DNA of 64,000 nucleotides from contig NC_063447.1 of NCBI RefSeq assembly GCF_020379485.1, positions 59,013,452 to 59,077,451 on the forward strand, written 5' to 3'. Below are positions 1 to 11,912 of the stretch, piece after piece (position 1 is the stretch's first letter; each line of letters begins with the position of its first letter). The notes beneath the pieces are model-generated. The model had not been told where the DNA came from. It ran no database searches and was given only the letters and a program-made list of their open reading frames with translations. The position numbers and the translations under genes are program-made. This DNA is from Brassica napus. Taxonomy: Eukaryota; Streptophyta; Magnoliopsida; Brassicales; Brassicaceae.

Positions 1-31
1 TGTCTTATTGCTTTTGTTTTACATCGTATAG

Positions 32-1350
32 GAGCTTGGTCAAGAGAGAAGCTACATAAGTGAGACTGTGTTCACTAGTGTATTTGTTTCCTTTTTCCTG
101 GTGAGTCTCATAGTTTCTTCAGTACTTTGACAGAGTTAGCAGCCTTTACATGGTCATATTCTGATATTGATACTTTTGGGGCCCTTTGATTGCAGTGGAC
201 TTTCCATCCATTCATCCTGAAAAGCAAAAAGATATACACCGTCTTGATATGGTGCAGAGTTCTTGCATTCTTAGTTGTAAGTTCCCCCCTGTCTCACTAG
301 TTACTATAGCTGAAGCTTGCTGAGTCTTCTTATCAGTTTTTAACTTTATTGATGTTTCTGTTTACAGGCCTGCCAGTTTCTCCGTGTGATAACATTCTAT
401 TCAACTCAGCTTCCTGGCCCAAACTATCACTGTCGTGAGGTATAAAGCAACTGAGATCCTATACACAAGGTCCCATGTGTTCTAATCAACTAAAGCTTAT
501 ATGTGTGTTCCCGCTTTTTTGCTACAGGGCTCTAAAGTTGCCAGGATGCCATGGCCCAAAAACCCTCTTGAGGTTCTCGAGATTAACCGTGAGTCTACAT
601 TCTCTTTCCCTACTCACATATTCTTTCTTTTGCTTATGTTCTCATGTTATCTCATCAGCTCATGGGGTGATGTACGGATGTGGAGACCTGATTTTCTCAT
701 CGCATATGATCTTCACGCTTGTCTTTGTCCTCACTTACCAGAAGTACGGCACCAAAAGGTATAAAACTTGATAATCTTGCTTTGTAAAAGTCATCCCTGC
801 ATCACTCTTATGGTTGTAACACTGTCTCAGGTTCATAAAGCTGTTTGGGTGGCTCACTGCTTTCGTGCAGAGCCTCTTGATCATTGCCTCCCGTAAACAT
901 TACACTGTCGATGTCGTTGTTGCATGGTATACTGTGAACTTGGTGGTGTTCTGTCTAGACAAGAAATTGCCAGGTTTGATCGCAGACAAACCTTTCTTAA
1001 CAGAAGTGAAACACTTGGCAGAGAACTTGGTTGCTCATATCTTTTTGTTGAAATGTCTGTATTTCAGAGTTACCAGATCGGACTACGGTGTTGCTTCCTG
1101 TAATCTCAAAGGACAGAACGAAAGAAGAGAACCACAAGCTGTTGAATGGGAATGGTGTTGATCCTGCTGACTGGGTAAGCATCATCTGAGCCTCTTTTTT
1201 GTTCTCCTTCTCAACCTGAACCAACCACACAATCTGATCTTTAATGCTCTTTTTTTTTTGGTTATGTTTGTTTAGAGACCAAGGGCTCAAGTGAACGGGA
1301 AGATAGATAGCAACGGAGTTCACTCTGATAACTCGATCAATGGCGCATGA
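32..1350 (+). CDS. IPCS2: Inositol phosphorylceramide synthase, 3' part (5' end outside window)
   Basis: This enzyme moves phosphoinositol from phosphatidylinositol to ceramide in the Golgi/ER membrane, giving inositol phosphorylceramide. Exons by splice signals: 32-100, 196-276, 368-439, 528-588, 659-758, 831-973, 1068-1174, 1276-1350; the frame stays open through every junction. The visible protein contains the two family active-site blocks, [10 protein letters not shown] in the fifth visible exon and [11 protein letters not shown] in the sixth, which carry the His/His/Asp catalytic residues, among hydrophobic membrane segments. The C-terminal tail ([20 protein letters not shown]...) is hydrophilic and typical of plant IPCS proteins. 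The amino end lies left of the window. Neighbours further right match At2g37960-At2g38070, so the orthologue of At2g37940 (IPCS2/ERH1) is the likeliest of three paralogues; that choice rests on synteny. Confidence 0.93.
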
Positions 1351-1939
1351 GACTTGGAACAAGATCTTATATATATATATGAAAACATCTAATCAGAGGC
1401 GTCGTGAAGACGAACTGTTGGTCTTGAATTGTGTAAGGGTGGTAAAGTTTTGTTTTTTGGTCATTGTTCCAGAAAAGAAGAACACTCAGAGAGAGGGAAG
1501 TGGTGGGGGGGGGGGTTATGATGTTATTTTGTATATTTTTCGAGTTACTTATTCTATCTTTTGTTGGATCATGTTTTTGTTTTCATTTATTGTCAATTTT
1601 GTTATTAGAAACTGTTTTGATCTTTGAAACTTTGTTATGCATATGTGGTTGTTTCCCTCGACAGCTTAAACATTTGCACATTCTTTTTCAATTTGGAAAA
1701 AAAAAAACTCTTTACGTTCAATAAAAACTCTTTATGTACTTATGTTCGAGTTTTTCTTTCATTTCTCTCTAAATTTGTTCAGCAGAAACAATGATGCTAT
1801 TTTGTGCATTAGTGTCAGACATAATGTTCATATAACATAACCAAGTGATATCATCTTATCTTTTTTCTCTTGAGAATTAATAAGATGATAAACATATAGA
1901 TAATCTTTAGAAATTACACCAGAAATACTTTCTGTATTA

Positions 1940-2221
1940 GAGCATGCGCAACGGTGAGACTCATTGGAGTCCTTAGCGACAAAGGCATTTCAGATTAATC
2001 CTGGATATTTTAAATTTTTTAAAAAAGAAAAAAAAAAGATGACCATTCACGGGCCGCCACGTAGTCGTGGGGACCCGCAAACATTGCAAGGATTCACTAA
2101 GAAAGAGTCCTTATTTAAGAATTTTAAGGATTGAATCATTAGCTTTTGGTGGGATCCACTGATTATTTTAATTATTTTTTCCCTAAGGACTCCCACCTAA
2201 GGATTCCCATTGCGGATGACC
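1940..2221. mobile_element. Tourist/Harbinger-like MITE with TTA target duplication
   Basis: A 282-bp non-coding element flanked by TTA at 1937-1939 and 2222-2224. The ends are imperfect inverted repeats: GAGCATGCGCAACGG on the left, and GGTCATCCGCAATGGG on the reverse strand of the right end. The interior has several 'aaggattc' and 'aaggactc' words. A related copy lies in opposite orientation inside the O-fucosyltransferase intron near 29.1-29.4 kb; both share the core 'gactacgtggcg' on the matching strand. A 3-bp TWA duplication is the PIF/Harbinger signature. An (AT)n microsatellite follows at about 2236-2260. Confidence 0.75.
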
Positions 2222-2490
2222 TTAGAAATTTTACATATATATATATATATATATATATTGGGCACATTTTTAAAGTGTAGGTGTTTTTATGGGTTATGTT
2301 GAAATTTTAAAATTATGAAAGAATCAAAATCTTTATCTTATGATATCTCTTGGCTAGATGATGATGCTCTTACAGCAAGTGATAAGCAGCTACAATACTA
2401 TGAGGTTTTGTTACTTTTGTCTTTATCTTGGTCTGTTTAGCAGCAATGAATCCCATGGTTTTATTTTAACTGCTAGGGTCATAAGTGCAG

Positions 2491-2859
2491 GTGAAGGAAT
2501 CGGATCTGCGAGACAACGAATGGCTTTATCTGTATGCTGAACTTGTATTATTCTCCAAGTGGGCAATGGACCTTGTAAGTGAGGATAAAAAAAAAAGCAT
2601 AGTGTAGGACACTTTTTTTTTTAACAATGTTTGTTTTCTTTTCTTGCAGAGCGCCTATTTGCCGGTGAAGATGAAGAAAGTTGTGGTACGAACAAGGGAA
2701 GATGTAGAGTCGACTACGAAGCTCAGGTCTAAGAATGCAACTTTCTACATGAGTTTCACGTCTTGTGGGGGTCTTGAATGCAGAGGCATAATAAGGCGGA
2801 CAACAGATGAAATACCACAACACATGAGCCTTCAAGTTAAATGTTGGATCGACAACTAG
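2491..2859 (+). pseudogene. UPF0725/DUF626-like C-terminal remnant
   Basis: Two exon-like pieces joined by a plausible GT-AG intron: 2491-2574 (VKESDLRDNEWLYLYAELV...) and 2650-2859, ending in TAG. The joined reading runs smoothly through 'LFSKWAMDL|SAYLPVKMKKVVV' and on to a segment with CRGIIRRTTDEIPQHMSL. From memory this resembles the C-terminal half of the Brassicaceae-expanded UPF0725 (DUF626) family, whose function is unknown. An acceptor-like 'gtgcag' precedes 2491, but no convincing upstream exons or start were found. It is called a partial gene or pseudogene; the family name is a moderate-confidence recollection. Confidence 0.45.
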
Positions 2860-3138
2860 AGAGAGATAGACGGTCCTTTTTTCCTTGTATTTAATTGATC
2901 TTTGCCTATGTTAAAATAATCCTGAGATGTTATATTATCGGAAGCTACCATTTAATTGGTTTGAAAATCTGAGAGTTATTTTTCGTTTCCCCAATTCTAA
3001 AATCTTTTAAAACCATTGTAAGTCATTAAACCAGAATCACAATCCAGAATCGTCTGTAATAACTAATAACCATAGTTTCTCTTGCAAAATAAGTTAGGAC
3101 TTGTTCGAAATATCACAGTTATCCAATCAAACAATACT

Positions 3139-4571
3139 TCAAAGCTCCATTTCATCGCAGGGAATTTGCTTGTCTTGATGGATCTTCTTTTGTATCTCCT
3201 CCTCAGCCTCTGTCAATAATCTTGGATAGCTGAACCTTCCAACAAGTGATCTTGGCTTGCTAAAATATTTCTTAGCGTTCTCGTCAACATTTTCTCCAGG
3301 TATGGGTATGTAGAGAATGACAACTTCCAGTGAGATCTTTATGTGTCCATCATCTCCGAACTTCATCCCATGGCTTGTTCTCGCTAGAACATACTTCTCC
3401 CCGTTTTCTTCACCCACATCCACTAGAGAAACCGCATGCATTATGCATATATCGGAATTTAGAATCTTGACTGACAGGGCCACGATATATCTTTAGCACC
3501 CACGATCACATTAAGGTTAGTATATTAAATATGTATATATCTATTCAATAAGCAAGCATACGTGGAAAACAAATGACTCTCACCTTTTTCCCAATATTTT
3601 TGTACTCAGGTTGAAAAATGGCCAAAGCTGCTCCAATGGGATGTTTTTTTAAGCTGGATAAGGACCTCGTCGATTTTGTTGAGCCTTACAAAGTCTTTGA
3701 TATATCCGAGCTGAGACGACGGAGTGAGATCAGGAACATCTCTAGGACACCCACTGAAGGGCCTGTCTTCTTCTCTCTGAATGCCATTCTTGATAACGTA
3801 CTAAAAACCTTTGGTGAGATTCAAGGGGTAGCAATAGTGTTCTTTCTTGCGCTCCACTCTTCGTTGCTCGGGGTCCACAAAGTCAATCAGCTCCTGTGCT
3901 GAATATCTTATATTGACGTCTGCGTCACGTCCATCAATCTGTCTCAAAGCCCGGATTAGTTCAGCCACCACGATAGCCCAGCACACATCTACAAACATAA
4001 CCAATTGTTTTTCATCACCACTCACCAATTAAAAGAGTAATTAATGTTACACGTTTTAGATCTTACCATGTTCCTTTTGATCTACCACTGCTCTCATAAG
4101 ATCTTTCCACTTTAACCCCTTCAAAAACTCCGGGATGAGCTGCAATTGACACGACGATTCGCATTATTATTTTTTATTACATACATTAGCTAAACCTCTT
4201 TTATTATGAGAAACTAAGATAAATGTACTAGTACCTGACGTTTCATCCAAGATGCGTATCTCACGCGTTTGGTACTTCCATTTTCTTTGCTAAGACACTC
4301 GATAATTCTGATTTCAGATTCAGGTGTAAATCTTATCATGTCTAGTAAGATTTCCTTAGGCACGATTTGAAGGACATCGGCAACTAAGGGTTGCAAATCA
4401 GGATCAACCACCTTTATAATTTCATTGAGTACCTTGAAACACACACACACGCTAAAGAATGATATATAACTTTTTAGCATGCTGATATACAAAAACAAAC
4501 CATTGTAAATTTGTAATTCATTTACTTACATTAGCAAGCTGAGGCTCAGAACTTTCTCCAGCTTCTTCCAT
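3139..4571 (-). pseudogene. Papain-like (C1A) cysteine protease pseudogene
   Basis: Read on the minus strand from ATG at 4571 (MEEAGESSEPQLAN), exon-like blocks run through about 4435-4235 and 4130-4070 into a papain-like core: DVCWAIVVAELIRAL, then YSAQELIDFVDP (compare CGSCWAF and LSEQELVDC), then 'YIKDFVRLNKIDE', and near the end MHAVSLVDVG (catalytic His block) and 'ARTSHGMKFGDDGHIKIS' (the Asn block of papains, with Thr where Asn is expected). Damage is visible: an in-frame TAG after 'CYPLNLTKGF' near 3808, and the His block lies in a different frame from the preceding IYRGPVSQDSKF, so a small indel is needed near 3440. The usual oxyanion Gln before the Cys is not seen. A partial copy lies at 6.54-7.2 kb. 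It was either never catalytic or has lost activity. Confidence 0.6.
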
Positions 4572-5629
4572 AGTCTTATCTTCTTTGAACTGAGCACACT
4601 TGCTCTAGTGATCTGTTCAATGAAGAAAATCACTCTTGATCAATGTTTGAATCATGATTTGAACTTAGTAAAAACGTTTCTCATTTTAACAACTGAAGCT
4701 TACAATGAGAATATGTGAGAAAACCTATGTGAACTCTGTTGTTTGCTCACAGCTAACTTAACATATATAATGAAGGGAAAATGAAGAACCAGCAATAAGT
4801 AAAACAAAAAATTTCGAACAAAGAAAAGTATTACAAAATGAAGATACAAATATTCTTATAAAGTTATAAATATATTTCAGGAAAATAAAGAAAATTTCAT
4901 TCAGTTATGACTGGGGCTAACCTATCACATCTAACTCCGAAACCCTTTGTTACTAAAAAATATTATGTGCGTTTAGACATTAACATCATCTAACTCTGAA
5001 ACCCTTTGTTACTAAAAATATTAGGTGCATTTAAGCATTAACTTACAAATTTTCGAAAATGACATCTACTTAATTGCTCCTACTTAACTTTAACATGCAA
5101 ATCTTACGGTAAACTTTAGATTAAAATATAAATAATAATATTGACTCTGTACATATAATATAAGTATATATTAATGGGAAACTGAGCCAAATGTATTAAA
5201 AAAGCTAAACAGAAAAACAAATTAAGTTGCAGGGAATTTTTAATCTCTAATAATTAATATAATTTCATGAAAAAGTAAGTTGGTAAAAATAGATTCATCC
5301 AAAACATTAATTACCGATAAAGCAATTGTCGCATTTCATACTGGTGACTCAGAATACGTCATAATAAGCTGGTAGCAAACTAACAGATTTTATAAAACTA
5401 CATTTCAAACTGAACTAAACATGTGTAATTGAACTAAGTAATTCCCTGGTTGACTAATCGGTTCGGTTTAACTTGTCAAAATAGTAGTCTATTCTAAATA
5501 AGGCCAGGCCCAAAATATCCATTACAAATCCTGTCACTTGTGCTTCCCGCGCTTCAAGACGGAGACGAAAACGCAGAACGGGCAGAGTAGCGTTTGGCGA
5601 TTCGGTGGAAAGGAACCGTAACGCTAAAG
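4572..5629. other. AT-rich spacer, no gene seen
   Basis: No long open frame or splice-linked coding was found. It contains the tandem repeat at 4928-5041 and scattered A-rich stretches. A more GC-rich patch at about 5540-5630 immediately precedes the first copy of the LisH 3' end. Confidence 0.6.
4928..5041. repeat. Two-copy tandem repeat, about 59-bp period
   Basis: Two near-identical units, each starting 'catctaactc' followed by 'gaaaccctttgttactaaa' and ending 'cattaa'. Differences are single substitutions and a one-base length change. Confidence 0.8.
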
Positions 5630-6035
5630 AAGTGTTTATCTACATACTATTCGACAAACCAAATAACAGACGTCATAAGATGCATAAACATAACCTGTTA
5701 ATGCTAGATTACTTGTATTATAAGCCATATCATGTGAATCTTTTGATAAACAGAAGCATACATCTTTGAATATATGACATAAATAAATCATCAAAGGGTT
5801 CTGCTTTACACTGCTTGGACTTTACAGTAGTGATGGAGTCAGATCCTGCGAATTGAAACAGTAAAGAGTGTAAGTCATACAGCTATAGCTTCTTAAAATC
5901 TAAAATATAAAGTGAAGGATGAAACTAAACCCACCTTGTGTGTTTCATGTCTTTTCCTTGAATCATTTCTGTTACTGTTGAAGTATACTCTGACACGACC
6001 AGATTCTCATTCATTGGACACCCAAGTAATCATCT
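5630..6035. repeat. Copy A of the LisH-gene 3' end
   Basis: This segment matches the 3' end and downstream DNA of the LisH gene at 15.54-16.2 kb in the same orientation: shared words include 'catcaaagggttctgcttta', 'ggactttacagtagt' and 'cccaccttgtgtgt'. It contains remnants of exons 5 and 6 of that gene but lacks the block with the last exon. It is non-coding here. A second copy (B) lies at 9180-9732. Confidence 0.8.
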
Positions 6036-6082
6036 TTTTCTCACGTTTTTTGTTTTCTTTTATGTCAATTTTGTTATTAGAA

Positions 6083-6504
6083 CTCTGGCTATGTCTTTCA
6101 CACGAGTGGAAATTCAAAGTGGATCACAATGTTCATATTGGTTCAATATGTGGTGCCCCTTAGGAAGGCTGTTTGATATAACAGGGCGTTGGGATGTATT
6201 GATCCTGGAATACACATTGATGCAACTGGTAGAGCATGCGGTTCAGAGCTGCAGAAGTAGGAAACATCGAGTGACTCATTTACTCAGTATCGAGTCTGAA
6301 ATATTAAAGCTGCGAGGAATGGGGCTTACACAAGCAAAGGAGGAAGACGATTTGGAAAAGCTATGGCAGCTTGGTTTGCTTCAAGAGGATGAATATAAAC
6401 TCTGTTTTTAGGATTTCTTAAGCATGGATCATTAGATCAAAGTCCACTTCTATTGTAAAAAAGGTTTTTCGGATGAATAAATTTAATATTTTTTCCAAAA
6501 AAAA
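6083..6504 (+). mobile_element. 5'-truncated LINE (non-LTR retrotransposon) tail
   Basis: An open frame at 6091-6411 reads WFNMWCPLGRLFDITG and further on EYKLCF, like the C-terminal end of plant LINE ORF2 (reverse transcriptase) proteins. A short 3' tail and an A-run follow at about 6496-6504. The insert is flanked by a 17-bp target duplication, 'caattttgttattagaa' at 6066-6082 and a version with one substitution at about 6506-6522. The duplicated target also occurs just downstream of the IPCS gene at about 1591-1608, so the LINE landed in a copy of IPCS downstream DNA. The 5' truncation is typical of LINE insertions. Confidence 0.75.
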
Positions 6505-6534
6505 ACAAATTTTGTTACTAGAAACTGCATTGAT

Positions 6535-7200
6535 CTTTGAGACAATGTTATGCATACTAAAATATATATATATATCTAGTCAACAAGCAAGTACGTATAT
6601 ATGGGAAACAGCCGACGATGTGTGATCAACAGTGTTTTCACTTGATGTATGTGTCACGTCCATCTATCTCACCATCTGTCTCAAAGCCCGTATAAGTTCA
6701 ATCACCTCGATAGCCCAACACACATCTACAACAAAACAAGTGTTTTTCATCTACCATCACCACTTAGATTCTCACCAATCAAGCACAACAGTAATGTTAC
6801 ATGTTTAGATTTTACCATATTTCTCTTGATTTACCACTGCCCCCTTAACATCTTTCCACTTCATCCCTTCAAGAATTCAGGGATGAGCTGCAGTTTTATG
6901 AGAATTAACTATTGTTTATATATACACTAGCTAAAGCTATTTGTTATAAAACTAAGTTTAAACATGATGTCTAGTATTTCGATTTTTTTTGCTAATGCAC
7001 TCAATAATTCTGATTTTAAAACGAGGTTTAGATCATATCGTACTAGTAGGATAATCTTTGGCATGATATGAATGACATTTGCGATGCATTTCAAGATCAA
7101 TCAGCTTATAATTTCATTGAGTAAATGTCGATGTTTATTGGAGATGTCAACAAGTACCACACACGATATATAATGATTAACTTACTTCAACAAGTTGAGA
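6535..7200 (-). pseudogene. Partial copy of the C1A protease pseudogene
   Basis: The DNA resembles 3515-3560 and 3915-4560 in the same order: shared words are 'gtcacgtccatc', 'ctgtctcaaagcccg', 'gatagcccaacacacatcta' (one difference) and 'gggatgagctgcag'. It corresponds to the Cys-block exon and two upstream exons on the minus strand. It is more decayed than the 3.1-4.6 kb copy, and no frame stays open. Confidence 0.7.
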
Positions 7201-7249
7201 CTCAAAACTTTTCCAGGTTCTAGCATTAACTTTTTATGAGTTGCAACAA

Positions 7250-9180
7250 AGTCCAAAACACAAAGATGTCATACTATTCTCTTGTGGCCATATAAACCAA
7301 CAACAAAATAAAAACTTTTTATCCTCAAAATGGTTGAACTTTTTATTATAAATTTTATCTTTAAAAAAAAATACTAAGAAGACCAGACACAATTTGGATA
7401 CAAAAAATGAATGTAATGGAGTTTGATTCGTTTGCGAGTGATGCTTCGTCCAAAAGCATATATATTTCATTGCTTGTTTTCATAGCCTTTAGCATATGAC
7501 GCATAAATATGTTTATACAAAATTTTGTTTATGTAATTTTCTGATAACTTTATATATCTTGATAATGAAAAATTTATCAGAAAAATGAAGCTTTTACCAT
7601 AGAAAAATCATAACATTGATGCATATAAACATTTATAGAATGGAGTTGAAATCATAAATTTAACTTACTAATCATTTTGTTCAAACCAAGCTAGGAAAAA
7701 GGGTATCAAACATGTTATTTAGGAAACACTTTTCATTAAAAAAATGAAGGTTTGATTATAACTAAGCTATTACCATAAAAATAAAAATTTATAAAAATAG
7801 TTGTCAATATGAGCTTTAACCTTATCAAAAGCTAAAGCTTTGGAATAATATCAAGTTTTCTCATAACAAAAATTTTAGTTTCAAGACAAAGTTTGTACAT
7901 GAAATTTGGGATACTTGCTATTGAGAATACGTGAGATAATAATCTCTTTAATTCATATTTGAGAATCATTCTTCGAAACTTCTTCTCTTAACGGTTTATG
8001 AAATCCTCTTCTCTCTTTCTTTTTCTATTAACTATTGGTTCTTTTTTAATCTCAACAAATTGAGTTAATATTCTCATAGCTTTCATAATTCTAACATAAC
8101 CAAAATCTAATCTTCATAAACCATAGGAATCTTGGAATTCCCAATAGAAAATCCCAAAAATCGTCTATCCCAAAGCCACACAACAACATAGCATGTTCAG
8201 ATACATCTCCATGTATTCATTTAGGCTCGTTAAGTACTGAGACATAAATTTTCTGCAAATAAAGAAATTCATGTAATAATTAAAAAACATATACAACAAT
8301 TCTGTTATAAAATAAAATTACATTCTCAATTATTTGTTTTAAAGAGAAAATCTTTAAGCTACTATTGCCCCTGGTAATGTTGAAAGTTAGTAATGAAAAT
8401 GTATGAGTACCGATAAAAATTTAGAAAGAGAACATACTTGCATAGTCTTCAATTCGATGCACTATTATCTTTGATAATATGAAACAATATTGTCCAAAAA
8501 TATATCCACCAAATTTGTAGAATGCAGATCATAGTTAAAAATAACACATGTGTTCTTTTACTCATTAAAACAAAAATTATTATACTTTTTCAAACACAAA
8601 TGTGTCATATTATTCTCTTGAAACCATATAACCAACAACATAATAAATATTTTTATCTTCAAAAATGTTGAATCTTTGATTATGAATAAACCTTTTATAG
8701 TAAAAAAAAATTGATACATATGAAAACATCTTTTGATTGGAGTTGAAATCATATCATATATTTGATTAACTAATCATATGATGAAATTCTATAAACCAGC
8801 ACCAAAATAAAAATGTTTTATCTTCAAAAATTTTGAAGCATTGATTATAAATGAAGCTTTTACAACAGAAAAATCAAAAAATTGATGCATATGAAAACAT
8901 CTCTAGATGAAAGTTGTTGAAATCATAAATTTTAATTTATTTCTCAAACTTGAAACCATATAAATCAACAACCAAGTAAAAACATTTATAATAGAAAAAT
9001 CAAATTGATGCACATGAAAAAATCTCTAGGTTAGAGTTGAAACCATAAGTTTAATTATTAATTATGTGTCAAAATCATATAAACTGGCACCAAAATAATA
9101 AAACTTTTATCTTACAAAATGTTGAAACTATGATTATAAATGAAACTTTTACAATATAAAAATCAAAATTTGATGCAGAA
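7250..9180. repeat. Diverged tandem repeats, unit about 120-170 bp
   Basis: Very AT-rich DNA in which a module recurs: 'aaccatataaaccaacaac', then 'aaaactttttatc', 'tgttgaa..ttgattataaat', 'gaaaaatcaaaa' and 'gatgcatatgaaaacatct', then 'gttgaaatcataa'. Diverged copies can be read near 7270-7660, 8590-8760, 8790-8940, 8945-9060 and 9070-9180. No coding is seen. The stretch at 7,860-8,560 is AT-rich without recognised structure. Confidence 0.6.
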
Positions 9181-9732
9181 ACGCTGAGAGGCGTTTATCT
9201 ACATGATCTTCAACAACCAAAGCAAATAATTCATAAGAGACACCCTCTTAATGCTTGATTTATGGTATTATTAGCATGTCAATCTTTTGATAACAGAAAC
9301 ATAAATCTTTGAATATTATGACAATAATACATCATCATATGGTTCTCCTTAACATTGAAAGCCATGGAAAACTATGAGAATGAAGATATAGTTGCTTATG
9401 CTTCTCCTCTTCAGTACTCACGGAGTCAGGATCCTGCAAACTGAAACAGTAAGAGTATATCAGTGAAAAACAAAAGCTGTAGCTTCTTTAATAATCTAAA
9501 ATATAAAGTCAAGGCTGAAACTATACCCACCTTGTGTGTTCATGTCTATAACTGTTGAAGTATACTCAGACAGGACCTGGTCAGGCACTAGATTCTCATG
9601 TCATTGATCCAGGATATGACCTGTGTTTCAGAATTGGATCTAACAAGTAAAATGGCAGCGGATAACTGGATATTTTGTAAATGGTTATTAAGCACAACGA
9701 AAAGACTATTATACCCCGAAGCAGTCTCCAAG
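9180..9732. repeat. Copy B of the LisH-gene 3' end
   Basis: It parallels 15.54-16.32 kb in the same orientation: 'cccaccttgtgtgttcatgt', 'actgttgaagtatactcaga', 'ggtcaggcactagattctca' and finally 'cgaagcagtctcca', which matches the LisH exon 4/intron boundary. It stops about 60 bp before the stop codon of the PPR gene. With the real LisH 3' end it therefore brackets the PPR-zinc finger-LAP6 block. Confidence 0.8.
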
Positions 9733-9794
9733 TTGGTACTTGAATGGAACACACAGAGCCTCTGCCAAAACTCTTTAGTACATATTGCTCAAGT

Positions 9795-11912
9795 TTAAGA
9801 TGATATCCCTTGTTTTAGTCCATAGCAATCATCTAACACAGCCATCCTCTTTGACACAAACTTAACTTCCTCCAACTTACCAGCAGCCTCTAAGGCATTT
9901 CTCAAAACTACATGGCAGCTAAGCTCCTGGTGTTTTCCTATTTCCACCAATTCATTATACAAACTAAACGCTTCAGAATGTCTCTTAACCTTACACAGTC
10001 CTTCTAGGACTCTGTTGCATCTGCTGATATCTATCATCTGATTATTCTCCAGACAAAACAGCACAAGCCTGTGAGCGGAATCAACTAGTTTCCTATTCTC
10101 GCATAAGAAATCAATCAACTCCTCCATCTTAACCACATAACCGTTCTCATAAACCAACCTAACAACCAAAAACGCCTTATCCTTCTGACCACTGCTAAAC
10201 AGCAACCTGACAACATCCGTCGAAAGATCAATGCTCTGTCTTATTCCTTTCTCCAACATTATCCTTACCAAGTCAAAACACTCGTTAGCAAAACCTCCTT
10301 TAACAAGCTCCCCAAGTACACAATGGAAAGTGGCTGCAACGGGAAGATAAGAGCTCCTCAACATTCTTTCCAAGACATCATGAGCGAGAAGAGCTTCACC
10401 AGTCTTCAACAGCCCATCAATAAGTAACTCATAGATTTCAAAATCAGGCACAAACTCCCTCCTCAGCATCAGAACCAACAGCTCGTAACCACCTTTGAAA
10501 CCACCTTCTCTGCAGTGTCCCATGATCAAAGTCCCGTAAGACGGAGGATCCTGCACTCCTATCTTCATCAGCTGCCTGAAAACTCTCTCCGCTCTTCTCG
10601 TCTTCCCGTTGGCGCATAAGTACTCAAACATCGGGTTATAAGCCGCAGCTAGAGGCTTCGATCCACCCTTCTCCAACAACACTCCCTTGTCATACAACTC
10701 GTCGAAGAGCCTCTCCGCTCTATCAAACTCCTGTCTCAAGCAAAGAGCACGAATCAACACACTAAACGAAGCTGAATCAGGACGCGCCATCTCTTTAAAC
10801 ACCTTAACCGCCGCATCCATATCTCCACCGTCGCAATGAGCTTTGATCAGAACATTAAAAGTGCAAGCATCAGGAGCAAACGAGCTAGCTCTCAAAACCT
10901 CCTTGATCTCATCAAACCTCTGAGCCTCGGAGAGTCCCTTGATCAGAGTATTGAAACTCACAGCGTTCGGTTTATCAATCTCACGAAACACATCCAATGC
11001 TTTATCAACCTCACGATTCATACAATACCCTCTCACAAGAGTGGTGTAACTAACTACGTTGGGCTCCACCACACCTCTCTTAACCATCCCTTTCAACACG
11101 TTATGCGCTGTATTAACCTTGCCAGCTCTGCATAGCCCGTTGATGATAGTGTTGTAAGTAACAAGATCAGGAACACACTCCATGTCTTTAAAAACTCTAA
11201 AGGCTTCGGCCACCATAGAGTTTTTGCAAAACCCGTTGATCAAGATGTTAAAAGTGTAACAATCCGGTTTAACGCCGTAGGTGCGGCGCATCTCGCGGAA
11301 GAGATCAAGCGCCATGCCGGTTTTGCCGCGTCTGAGGAGGATAGAGAGGAGAGTGTTGAAGGTGACGAGGGAAGGAGAGACTCCCATCTTCTTCATGGTG
11401 TGGAAGAGGTTGAGAGACTCGTGGAGGAGGCCGGCGTCGGCGTAGGATCTGATCAAGGTGTTGAAGAAGCGAGGGTGGAGCTTGACGGAGCCGTTGGAGC
11501 GTTTCTCGATCGAGAAGAGGAAGTTGCGGGCGGCGTTGAGGCTGCGGGATTGGGAGAGGAGGTGGAGCATGAGGAAGAAGGAGTGGGGGTTGTGAGAGAA
11601 GGCGTTGGTGGTGGAGAGGTAGTCGAAGAAGCGGAGAGCGCGGGGAGGGAGGGTGATGAGGCGGAGGGTTTGGAGGACGGTGGTTGTGGAGAGGGGTTGA
11701 TGGAGAGATGAGAGTGATGACTCGACTTGGTCTGATGAGTTGATGGCACGTGCGAGGGACGTGGCGAGTTTTGATTCGGTCCTGTGAGGGTGAGAAGTTT
11801 TAGATTTGTAGAAGTGAGTGGAGAGTGGAGAAAGGTGAAAGGAGAGAGAGAGAGAGATTTACCGTTGAGGCTTGGGGGCGAACAAAGCATGGAGTCCTGA
11901 ACCACGAGCCAT
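9795..11912 (-). CDS. P-type pentatricopeptide repeat (PPR) protein
   Basis: Organelle RNA-binding protein built of 35-residue helical repeats. Two exons: 11863-11912 (MARGSGLHALFAPKPQ) and 9795-11781, giving about 678 residues with no break. The second exon shows serial PPR motifs such as VTFNTLLSILLRRGK, DCYTFNILINGFCK, DLVTYNTIINGLCRAGK and NVVSYTTLVRGYC. The N-terminal 40 residues are rich in Ser and Arg with few acids, as in a mitochondrial or plastid presequence. The longest ATG-started frame without the intron begins at 11570, but coding continues upstream in frame to 11781 and then joins the short first exon. The best match recalled is the At1g02060 family member. No DYW or E domain is seen at the C-terminus. 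RNA target and organelle are not known from sequence. Confidence 0.92.

Noticed and set aside
3618..3902. 94-codon plus-strand frame over the protease locus
   Set aside because: Antisense to the papain-like pseudogene; no independent motif.
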